This document shows, one piece after another, positions 54,585 to 64,000 of a stretch of DNA of 64,000 nucleotides. How positions within the stretch are numbered: the stretch's first letter is position 1; each line of letters begins with the position of its first letter. A model generated the notes under the pieces. The model did not search any database. It was not told the DNA's origin and saw only the letters and a program-made list of their open reading frames with translations. This stretch comes from Solen grandis. Its lineage: Eukaryota > Mollusca > Bivalvia > Adapedonta > Solenidae. The stretch lies in contig CM037795.1 of NCBI GenBank assembly GCA_021229015.1, positions 12,204,656-12,268,655 of the forward strand, written 5' to 3'. Made by a program: the position numbers and the translations under genes.

Positions 54585-55480
54585 TTATGACGTCATGTGA
54601 CGTCATATGCCGTTCATCTTCTCAGAATCTATAGAAGATCTGGAGACTAATATGTAGTCCAAATATCAGATTCCTAGCTCATCTGGAAGCGATTTTATAC
54701 GCATTTGAAATTTGACGTCAATGGTTCGAATCTTGGATTCGCCATTGAACCATTGTCTTTTCGAATTTTGAAAGACGGACACTGAGATGCACAACTAGAG
54801 CATAATATACACATTTTGTGAAATTTGATTAAAATCGGCCCAGAAATAATGGCTGTAGACCGCGTAAAATATTTTAAGACGACGTCAAGTTTGACGTAAA
54901 AACACGTCATAGTCAAATAAAAATTATTGAAATGCAAAATGTTCTATCTGAAGCATATGGTATTAAAGTTTCAAGGAGCTCGGACGTTTTCAACATATAA
55001 AAATTAACACGTAAAAATTAGAAATTACTTTTCACCTCATGACGTCATATGACACATTTGACGTTTATCTTCTGAGAATTTAAATGGATTCTAGAGACTT
55101 ATATTCTGTCCAAATATCATCTTTCTAGCTTATCTGTAAGCGATTTTATACGCATTTGAAATTTGACGTCAATGGTTCGAATCTTGGATTCGCCATAGAA
55201 CCATTGCCTTTTCGAATTTTGAAAAACGGACACGTGATGTACAACTAGAGCCTACAACATACACATTTTGTGAAATTTTGATGAAAATCGGTTGAGAAAT
55301 AATGGCTGTACACCGCGTACAAACATTTTCACCTGACGTCAAGTTTGACGTTATATGACGTCATATGAATATGAAATACATTGTATCCGAAATCTCATGG
55401 TTTGAAATATATGCCATAAAATTTTAATTGTTCTGGGCCAATGGCAACACATCGAAATTAACGCAAATATAAGAGGAAGA
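54585..55480 (-). repeat. CRE array, subfamily A (two units)
   Basis: TGACGTCATGTGACGTCATATG near 54590, GACGACGTCAAGTTTGACG near 54880, a pair near 55040, and GACGTCAAGTTTGACGTTATA near 55337. Unit landmarks TTCGAATCTTGGATTCGCC and GGCTGTAGACCGCGTA are present. Ends ATAAGAGGAAGAAAAAAG and (AAG)n. Confidence 0.75.
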
Positions 55481-55506
55481 AAAAAGAAGAAGAAGAAGAA
55501 GAATAA

Positions 55507-55546
55507 CTAGATTTCATTCGTTGCTACGAATGATAGGACTTTCTGC
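55507..55546 (-). mobile_element. Helitron-like 3' terminus H7
   Basis: CTAG (55507-55510), TCATTCGT/ACGAATGA stem with TGCT loop, then the 13-mer ending 55546. Confidence 0.6.
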
Positions 55547-58245
55547 TACATTTGTCAAACACTTAAAAGCAAAAAAAGTAAAAGGATATGAAATTCCAGC
55601 CTTTAACTTGCTTTTGTATGGCCATAACTTAAATAAACTTTGAAAAATAAACCGTTTAACTTGGAGGATATGGCAAAAGTAACTGAAAATCATTTTTTAT
55701 ATCGATTTATTTAACTTGGACTATTTTCATAATCTATGTTACAAATCAAATTAATTTAAAATGCTAACAATTCGAATTCCATCCTGTAATAATGGCTGTA
55801 GACCGCATACAAACTTGTGTAGACAACGTCATGTTTGATGTCATATGACGTCATAGGCATAAGAAAATCAATGAAATGAAATATTAAGTATCTTAAATAT
55901 ATCAAGTAATTTTTTTCATGCTCCTTGCAACTTTGCAACATATAGAAATTAATGCGTAGATATATTAACATGCTTTTTGACCTTATGACGTCAAATAACG
56001 TTAATCCTCACAGAATATAAATGAGTCTTAAAGACTAATATTCAGTCCAAATATCAACTTTCTAAATCATCTCGAAGCGATTTTATATGTTTTTGAAATT
56101 TGATGTCAATGTTTCGAAACTTGGATTCGCCATAGAACCATTGCCTTTTCGTCTTTTCGAATTTGTAAAACAGGACCCGGGATACACAACTAGAGCGTTA
56201 CATATACATTCTTTGAAATTTGCTGAAAATTGGTCCAAAAATAATGGCTGTACACCGCGTAAAAGCTTTTTCTCCTGACGTCAAATCTGATGTGATATAA
56301 CGTCAAATTAATATGAATTACATTGCATTCTAAAGCATTTCTAAAGTATATACCATAAGATTTCATGGTCCTGGGAAGTTAACAACATATTAAATTTACG
56401 CGTATATATCAGAAATAATTTTTGACCTTATGACGTCATATGACGTCAAATGACGTTCATCTTCATAGAATGTAAAGCACTTTTGGAGACTTATTTACTT
56501 TCCAAATATTAGATTTCAAACTCATCTGGAAACGATTTTATACGTAATTAAAATTTGACGTCAATAGTTCGAATATTGGATCCGCCATAAAACCTTTGCA
56601 TTTTTGAATTTGGAAGAACGGACACGGGATGCTCAACTATAATCTAATATACACTTTCTGTGAAAATTTAATGAAAATCGATTCATAAATAATGTCTCTG
56701 GACCGCGTACAAACTTTTGTAGCTTATTTCACGTGTGACGTCATATGACGTAATAGAAATATCAAAATCCTAGAAATCAAAATTTCAGCATTTGAAGCTT
56801 GTGTCATTAAATTTTCATTGCCCTTCGACAATTTCAACATATAGAAATATTCTTGTTAATATTGGAAATACATTATCATATAATGACGTCACGTGACGTT
56901 ATATGACATTTATTTTCACAAAATGTTTAAAACTTCTAGAGACCTATATACTGACTAAATATCAACTTTCTATCTTAAATAGGACAGATTTTATAAGCAT
57001 TTAAAAATTTACGACCTTGGTTCGAATCTTGGATTCGCTATAGAACCATGGAATTTCTCGAATTTTAAAAAAATGGACACCGGGATGCACAACTAGAACT
57101 TAATATACACAATCTGTGAAAATTTGATGAAAATCGGTTCACAAACAATGGCTGTAGACCGCGTACAAACGTTTTTTCAGAATATGGCAAGTGTGACGTC
57201 ATATGACGTCATATGCCTATAAAAATTATTGAAATTGAAATTATTTCCTGTGACACATATACCATTAAATTTTTATTGCTCTTCGACCATTTCAACATAT
57301 AGAAATAATCTTGTTAATGTTAGTAATATATTTTCATAAAATGACGTCACGTGACGTCATATGATGCAAATTTTCAAAATATTTTTAAGACTTTGAGAGA
57401 CCTACATACTGACCAAATATCAACTTTCTATCTCAAATAGGACTGATTTTATAAGCATTTGAAAATTTACGACCTAGGTTCGAATCTTGGATTCGCTATA
57501 GAACCTTGGCAATTTCGAACTTTGAGAAACGGACACAGGGATGCACAACTAGAACTTAATATATACATTCTGTGAAAATTTGATGAAAATCGGTTCATCA
57601 ATAATGGCCCTGGACCGCGTACAATGTTTTGTAGCTTATTTCACGAATGACGTCATAAGACGTCATAGAGATATGAAAATCATAGAAATCAAAATTTCAG
57701 CGTTTGAAGCATGTGTCATTAAATCTTCATTGCCCTCCGACAATTTCAACATATAGAAATATTCTTGTTAATATTAGAAATACATTATCATATAATGACG
57801 TCACGTGACGTCATATGACATTTATTTTCACAAAATGTTTAAAACTTCTAGAGACCTATATACTGATTAAATATCAACTTTCTATCTTAAATAGGAGAGA
57901 TTTTATAAGCATTTAAAAATTTACGACCATGGTTCGAATCTTGGATTCGCTATAGAACCATGGACTTTTCGAATTTTGAAAAACGGACACCGGGATGCAC
58001 AACTAGAACTTAATATACACAATCTGTGAAAATTTGATGATAATCGGTTCACAAACAATGGCTGTAGACCGCGTACAAACTTTTGTAGCATATTTCAAAT
58101 GTGACGTCATATGACGTCATAGGCATATAAAAATCATAGAAATCAAAATTTCCTCACGTGACTAATAAGTCATAAAAATTTCATCGTCCTAGGAGTATTG
58201 CAACATAGAAAAATAAGCGTTTAGTTTGGAAGAAAAAAAGAATAA
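55547..58245 (-). repeat. CRE array block, subfamily A (about five to six units)
   Basis: After ~230 bp of element-specific DNA, CRE groups lie near 55825, 55985, 56280, 56430, 56740, 56885, 57200, 57345, 57650, 57800 and 58105. The last ~1.5 kb is near-identical to 1-1331. It ends in the constant TCCTCACGTGACTAATAAG tail and TTTGGAAGAAAAAAAG, showing that A and B blocks share the same left end. Confidence 0.8.
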
Positions 58246-58257
58246 TAATAATAATAA

Positions 58258-58297
58258 CTAGATGTCATTCGTGAAAACGAATGATAGGACTTTCTGC
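58258..58297 (-). mobile_element. Helitron-like 3' terminus H8
   Basis: CTAG (58258-58261), TCATTCGT/ACGAATGA stem with GAAA loop, 13-mer 58285-58297. Almost identical to H1 with its flanks. Confidence 0.6.
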
Positions 58298-61200
58298 AAC
58301 CTGTGTTAATGCAAAAAGCAGGAGATAGAAGTTTCATGTAATGACTCACCTCTGGTAGTATTTCATGTTCATGCTGAACAATTGACATTATATTCCGTAA
58401 TTAGTGCAAATGATAAGAACTAAGCATTAGTCTGTGACGTAACATGATGTCATATGACGTCAGGACATGACTGCAAACTTGATTTCTAGTTTGAAGGTCC
58501 TATGTTCGAATCTTACTTCAGCCACAATACTTCGGTTTTTCGGAATTACGGTTAGCTGACAAAATATTCACACCTTAGTTTCAAGATGTACCATCTGTAA
58601 AAATTTGAAGAAAATCCGACCATAAATGGCGGCTGTAGAGCGTGAAAACCATTTTTCACTATTTTTAGCTCTGACGTCACATGACGTCATAGGGTGCTGA
58701 AAATTATTATGTTCAAAAGCGTATACTTTATTGTCATAACTCTGAAATTTTCATTATTCTGAACAACTGGCATCATGTCGAAATCATTGAACTAAAATAA
58801 AATTTAAGAAGTATGCTTATGACGTTACATGATGTCCTTTGACGTCACGACTCAAAATATGTGTAGAAATTCTGCAGAACTGAAAACTTTGTAAGTTTCA
58901 ACTTTCTACCTCATCCTGAAGCACTTTAATCCTAAAATGATATTTTTGGTCCTATGTTCGAATCTTATTAAAGCCACAGAACTTCGGTCTTTCGGAACTA
59001 CGGTTAGCTGAAAGGATATGCACACCTTAGTTTCAAGATGTACCATCTGTGAAAATTTGAAGAAAATTTGACCATAAATGGCGGCTGTAGAGCGTGAAAA
59101 CCATTTTTCACTATTTTTAGCCCTGACGTCACATGACGTCAAAGGGTGCTGAAGATGCTTTTGTTCAAAAGAGCATACATTAATGTCATAACTCTGAAAT
59201 TTTCATTATTCTGAACAACTGGCATCATGTCGAAATCATTAGCCTTAAATGAAAATTTAGATGTATGCTTATGACGTCACATGACGTCATTTGACGTCAC
59301 GACTCAAAAAATATGTAGAAATTCTGCAGAACTGCAAACTATGTAAGTTTCAACTTTCTATCTCATCCTGAAGCTCTTTTATACTAAAATGAAGTTTTCG
59401 GTCCTATGTACGAATCTTATTTCAGCCACAGAACTTCGGTCTTTCGGAATTTCGGGTAGCTGACAGGATATGCACACCTTAGTTTAAAGATGTACCATAT
59501 GTGAAAATTTGATGAAAATCCGACCATAAATGACGGCTGTAGAGCGCGAACACTATTTATTACTATTTTTAGCTGTGACGTCAGGTGACGTCATAGGGTG
59601 CTGAAGATGCTTTTGTTCAAAAGCGCATACATTACTGTCATAACTCTGAAATTTTAATTATTCTGAACAACTGGCAACATGTTGAAATCATTGCCCTAAA
59701 ATGAAAATTAAGAAATATGCTAATGATGTCATATGACGTCATATGACGTCACGACTCAAAATATGTATAGAAATTCTGTAGAACTGCATACTTTGTAAGT
59801 TTCAACTTTCTATCTCATCCTGAAGCTCTTTAATCCTAAAATGAAATTTTCGGTCCTATGTTCGAATCTTATTTCAGCCACAGAACTTCGGTCTTTCGGA
59901 ATTTCGGTTAGCTGACAGGATATGCACACCTAACTTTCAAGATGTACAATCTGTGAAAATTTGAAGAAAATCCGACCATAAATGGCGACTGTAGAGCGTG
60001 AACACCATTTTTCACTATTTTAAGCTCTGACGTCATGTGACGTCATAGGGTACTGAAGATGCTTTGTTCAAAAGCGCATACTTTGCTTTCATAACTCTGA
60101 AATTTTCGTTATTCTGAACAACTGGCATCATGTCGAAATCATTGCCCTTAAATGAAAATTAAGAAGTATGCTTATGACGTCACATGATGTCATATGACGT
60201 CACGACTGAAAATATTTGTAGAAATTCTGCAGAACTGCAAACTGTGTAAGTTTCAGCTTTCTATCTCATCCTGAAGCTCTTCTATCCTAAAATGAAATTT
60301 TCGGTCCTATGTTCGAATCTTATTTCAGCCACAGAACTTTGGTCTTTCGGAATTTCGGTTAGCTAACAGGATATGCACACCTTTGATTCAAGATGTACCA
60401 TCTGTGAAAATTTGAAGAAAATCCAACCATAAATGACGGCTGTAGATCGCGAACACCCTTTTTCACTATTTTTAGCTCTGACATCACATGACGTCATAGG
60501 GTGCTGAAGATGCTTTTGTTCAAAAGCGCACACTTTCCTTTCATAACTCTGAAATTTTCATTATCTGAAAATGGCATCTGTCGAAATCATTGCCCTAAAA
60601 TGAAAATCAAGAAGTATGCTTATGACGTCACATGACGTCATATGACGTCATGACTCAAAATTATTTTAGGATTTCTGCAGAACTGCAAACTGTGTAAGTT
60701 TCAACTTTCTATTCATCCTGAAGCTCTTTTATCCTAAAATGAAATTTTCGGTCCTATGTTCGAATCTTATTTAAGCCACAGAATTCGGTCTTTCGGAATT
60801 TCGGTTAGTTTGACAGGATATGCACACCTTAGTTTTCTGATGTACCATCTGTGAAAATGTGAAAAAATCCGACATAAATGACGGCTGTACAGCGCAACAC
60901 CACTTTTCATTTTTTTAGCGTGAAGTCATGTGACGTCAAGGGTGTGAAATGCCTTTGTTCAAAAGCGCATACGTTATTTTCATAATTCTGAAATTTTAAT
61001 TATTCTGAACAACTGGCATCAGTCGAAATCATTGCCCTAAAATGAAATTGAAAGTATGCTTTTGACGTCACATGACGTCATATGACGGTCTGATTCAAAA
61101 TATTTGTAGAAATTCTGCAGAACTGCAAACTGTGTAAGTTTCAACTTTCTATCTCATCCTGAAGCTCTTTAATCCTAAAATGAAATTTTCGGTTCTATGT

Positions 61201-61950
61201 TCGAATCTTATTTCAGCCACAGAACTCCGGTCTTTCGGAATTTCGGTTAGCTGACAGGATATGCACACCTTTGATTCAAGATGTACCATCTGTGAAAATT
61301 TGAAGAAAATCCGACCATAAATGACGGCTGTAGAGCGCGAACACCATTTTTCACTATTTTTAGCTGTGACGTCATGTGACGTCATAGGGTGCTGAAGATG
61401 CTTTTGTTCAAAAGCGCATACTTTACTTTCATAACTCTGAAATTTTCATTATTCTGAACAACTGGCATCATGTCAAAATCATTGCCCTAAAATGAAAATT
61501 AAGAAGTATGCTTATGACGTCACATGACGTCATATGACGTTCTGATTCAAAATATATGTAGAAATTCTGCAGAACTGCAAACTGTGTAAGTTTCAACTTT
61601 CTATCTCATCCTGAAGCTCTTTAATCGTAAAATGAAATTTTCGGTCCTATGTTCGAATTTTATTTTATTCGGTCTTTCGGAATTTCGGTAAGCTGACAGG
61701 ATATGCACACCTTTGATTCAAGATGTACCATCTGTGAAAATTTGAAGAAAATCCGACCATAAATGACGGCTGTAGAGCGCGAACACCATTTTTCACTATT
61801 TTTAGCTGTGACGTCATGTGACGTCATAGGGTGCTGAAAATCATTGAAATCAAAATTTCCTCACGTGACTAATAAGCCATAAAAATTTCCTCGTCCTAGG
61901 ACTATTGCAACATATAAAAATAAGCGTTTAGTTAGGAAGAAGAAAAGAAT
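58298..61950 (-). repeat. CRE array block, subfamily B (about eight units)
   Basis: Same first ~200 bp as the blocks at 1417 and 10362. Doublets near 58680, 59130, 59585, 60035, 60485, 60930, 61380 and 61815. Ends with the constant tail, GTTAGGAAGAAGAAAAG and (AAT)n. It is the longest block. Between 60540 and 61060 units show many single-base deletions. A 78-codon minus frame is intact at 61149-61385. Confidence 0.85.
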
Positions 61951-61967
61951 AATAATAATAATAATAA

Positions 61968-62008
61968 CTAGACTTCTTTTGTTCTGGACAAAAGAAAGGG
62001 CTTTCTGC
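61968..62008 (-). mobile_element. Helitron-like 3' terminus H9
   Basis: CTAG (61968-61971), CTTTTGT/ACAAAAG stem with TCTGG loop, then AAAGGGCTTTCTGC. Same stem type as H2; one arm position has changed and the pair is lost relative to H2. Confidence 0.55.
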
Positions 62009-62702
62009 ACATCACACCATGTCAAACCTGATCATACTTATTTTATTTTCTGAAATACAACATCTTTAAAAATTGAAGGAAATCCTTCCCGAATTGACAG
62101 CTGTAGAGTGCAAACATAAATGAATAGCAGAGGAAATCTGTGTTGTCATATAACATAATTTAAATTTTAAAGTCATTGCATTCAAAAGGGAATATGTGGC
62201 TTTGTTTTCAGTTATAATTTCATAATGCTAATTTTTCCAGAACCATCTTTAAAATAACTACAATAATATTCAATCTTCGTGTTCTGCAAGGGAATGAAGT
62301 ATCACTAGTCCTCTTAACATGCTGAAAAGGTATACAAGATTCCTTTTCTACGAAATATCAACTAGGATCAACTGCAGAAGCACAAGGATTTTTTTTTCTT
62401 TTTTTTTTCTCAGAAATTCTTACTTTCATGCAACTATGATGTCCAATTTTAAAAACCCAGGTATGGTTAGAAAGGTCTTCTGAATTCAAACATGTACTTA
62501 CTTCAGGTTTAAACCTATCTGTTTTTGCGATATATAAAGTTATTCCTCCCCCCAAAAAGGCAAAAATCGGCGAAAAGATATCCATGTCAGCTACTACCAT
62601 TCGACAAATAACTTAATTATTAATGGACAAATTATTAAGATCTGCATAGCATTAGAACCGCACTGCATCATGATAAAAATATTGTTCTTTATGATATTTT
62701 CA
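62009..62702. other. Element interior followed by unrecognised DNA
   Basis: 62012-62100 matches 7527-7605 (CATGTCAAACC.GATCATACT, ATTGAAG.AAATCCTT). The rest, including a T-run near 62390-62410, shows no frame or repeat that I can name. Confidence 0.4.
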
Positions 62703-63120
62703 ACAAGAGGGCCAAGGTGGCCCTAAAGACTCTCACCTGAGAAAAACTGTTATCATTGCCTGTAGAAGTTATTAAATTATAGCATAGTTGTACTGAAGAC
62801 ATAATCCATCAGATTATTTATAATTCCACGAAGTAAAGAGAGCCTGTTGTCGAAATTTGAAGTCAAACTTGACTCAAAAAGTATGGCTTAAAACACACAA
62901 AATTAAACATCAAAAGGGGCATAACTTTGACAAGATTTTATGGTAATAAACATTGTTGTAAAGTTTGAAGTTGATTACTTAAGAAATGAAGATGCTAGAG
63001 TGCAAACAAACTAATTGTGGACGACGGACGGACGGCGGATTGACGGACGGACGGACGGACGGACAATGGACATTCATCGATTCTTATAGCTCATCTTGAG
63101 CACATGTGCTCAGGTGAGCT
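62703..63120. mobile_element. CTCACCTGAG-family element, short form
   Basis: Starts with the small hairpin GGGCCAAGGTGGCCC, then CTCACCTGAG (62732-62741). It ends with (GACGGAC)n and a hairpin containing CTCAGGTGAG (63109-63118), the exact inverse. AGCTCATCTTGAGCACA pairs with TGTGCTCAGGTGAGCT at the end. Inside is AAAGTTTGAAGTTGATTACT. A non-autonomous element with palindromic ends is inferred. Confidence 0.7.
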
Positions 63121-63142
63121 TAGAATTAATTGTTTCTTAGAA

Positions 63143-64000
63143 CAAGAGGCCCATGATGGCCCTAAATCGCTCACCTGAGATAAATAGGTTGACCCAAGGA
63201 ACATCTGTACCAATTTATTTTAAAATCTCGCCAGTAATTTTGAAGGAGATGATTTTTAAAGTTTTCCTTTTTTTTTGTTGCCATGGCAACCAGAGTTCTA
63301 CATGGATCAAGTTTATTTTAGCAACTTTTGTAAAGGTTGACCCAAGAATCATCCCTGCCAAGTTTAATCAAATTCTGTCCAGTGGTTTCAGAGGAGATGT
63401 TGTTTAAAGGTTTCTCAATATACATATAAGGCAAATAAGCCCCGCACCTGGCGGCCATGTTTTTTTACGGATCGAAATAATTTTAGCAACTTTGGTAGAG
63501 GTTGACCCAAGGAACATCTGTACCAATTTATTTTAAAATCTGGTCAGTAGTTTTGAAGAAGATGATTTTTAAAGTTTTCTTTTTTTTTCTTTTTGTTGCC
63601 ATGGCAACCAGAGTTCTACATGGATCAAGTTTATTTTAGCAACTTTTGTGAAGGTTGACCCAAGGATCATCACTGCCAAGTATAATCAAATTCTGTCTAG
63701 TGGTTTCAGAGGAGATTTTAAAAAGTTTCTCTATATACATATAAGGCAAATAAGCCCCGCACCTGGCGGCCATGTTTTTTTACGGATCGGAATAATTTTA
63801 GCAACTTTGGTAGAGGTTGACCCAAGGAACATCTGTACCAATTTATTTTAAAATCTGGCCAGTAGTTTTGAAGAAGATGATTTTTAAAGTTTTCATTTTT
63901 TTTATTGCCATGGCAACTAGAGTTCTACATGGATCAAGTTTATTTTAGCAACTTTTGTGAAGGTTGACCCAAGGATCATCCCTGCCAAGTTTCATTAAAT
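63143..64000 (+). repeat. ~315-bp tandem array of the CTCACCTGAG family, cut by window end
   Basis: Begins ACAAGAGGCCCATGATGGCCC then CTCACCTGAG. Units share GTTGACCCAAGGAACATCTG (63188, 63502, 63819), GTTGCCATGGCAACCAGAG and AAATAAGCCCCGCACCTGGC. Each unit holds two related halves: GTTGACCCAAG recurs at about half-unit spacing with a different continuation. Frames of 84 and 67 codons here are repeat translations. The right end lies outside the window. Confidence 0.85.

Noticed and set aside
63653..63851. Frames with repeated VDPRIIxAKxNQILSSGFRG words
   Set aside because: Translation of the ~315-bp tandem repeat; no independent evidence of coding.

Overview
The window looks like intergenic, repeat-dominated DNA of a metazoan, most plausibly a bivalve mollusc. 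The grounds are AT-rich sequence with no prokaryotic gene organisation, LINE retrotransposons with EN-RT proteins, tRNA-derived SINEs with mollusc-type tails, the GAGGGCC..CTCACCTGAG and GACGGACGGAC repeat families common in bivalves, and a 100-N scaffold gap. I find no host protein-coding gene and no convincing functional tRNA or rRNA gene. The only long open frames belong to two LINEs. The species assignment is an inference from repeat style.

Layout. 0-17.4 kb and 46.6-62 kb are dominated by arrays of a ~450-bp unit carrying doublets and triplets of the palindrome TGACGTCA at a 10-bp spacing. Two diverged subfamilies (A and B) and older relatives are present. The arrays are cut into blocks by a constant module: an end sequence running into GGAAGAAGAAAAG, an (AAT)n tract, CTAG, a short hairpin and TAGGACTTTCTGC. 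Read on the minus strand each block has a constant left end, n CRE units, and a 3' end of GCAGAAAGTCCTA-hairpin-CTAG|T. This resembles non-autonomous Helitron/Helentron elements with internal tandem repeats. The same 13-mer also forms perfect hairpins in clusters at 15.25, 16.95-17.43 and 22.05-22.26 kb. A ~3-kb segment (4.27-7.44 kb) recurs at 48.8-55.5 kb with different later insertions, which gives natural empty sites.

17.4-32 kb holds mixed repeats, several SINEs, a GGTCA-type tandem array (23.76-24.7 kb), a poorly polished stretch, the gap (26590-26689), and low-information DNA with one fold-back element (30.14-30.49 kb).

32.0-43.5 kb is a nested insertion. A moderately repeated sequence (intact paralogue at 17.43-17.78 kb) is split by a fold-back/TIR element rich in ATCAT minisatellite. 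That element was invaded by a 5'-truncated LINE (38.59-43.13 kb), and a near full-length LINE (32290-37112, with a 12-bp target duplication) sits across its left end. The full-length LINE keeps an intact ORF1 (L1-ORF1p-like coiled coil plus RRM), but its ORF2 (APE endonuclease plus reverse transcriptase) is broken. ORF2 follows ORF1 in the same frame across a single UAG.

43.5-46.6 kb has hairpins, microsatellites, a SINE-like head with a 27-bp duplication and a second fold-back element (45.48-45.91 kb). 62.7-64 kb is the start of a ~315-bp tandem array of the CTCACCTGAG family. The genes present serve only retrotransposition: ORF1 as RNA chaperone, EN to nick the target, RT to copy the RNA. 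The SINEs and the Helitron-like blocks are non-autonomous and would depend on partners not seen here.
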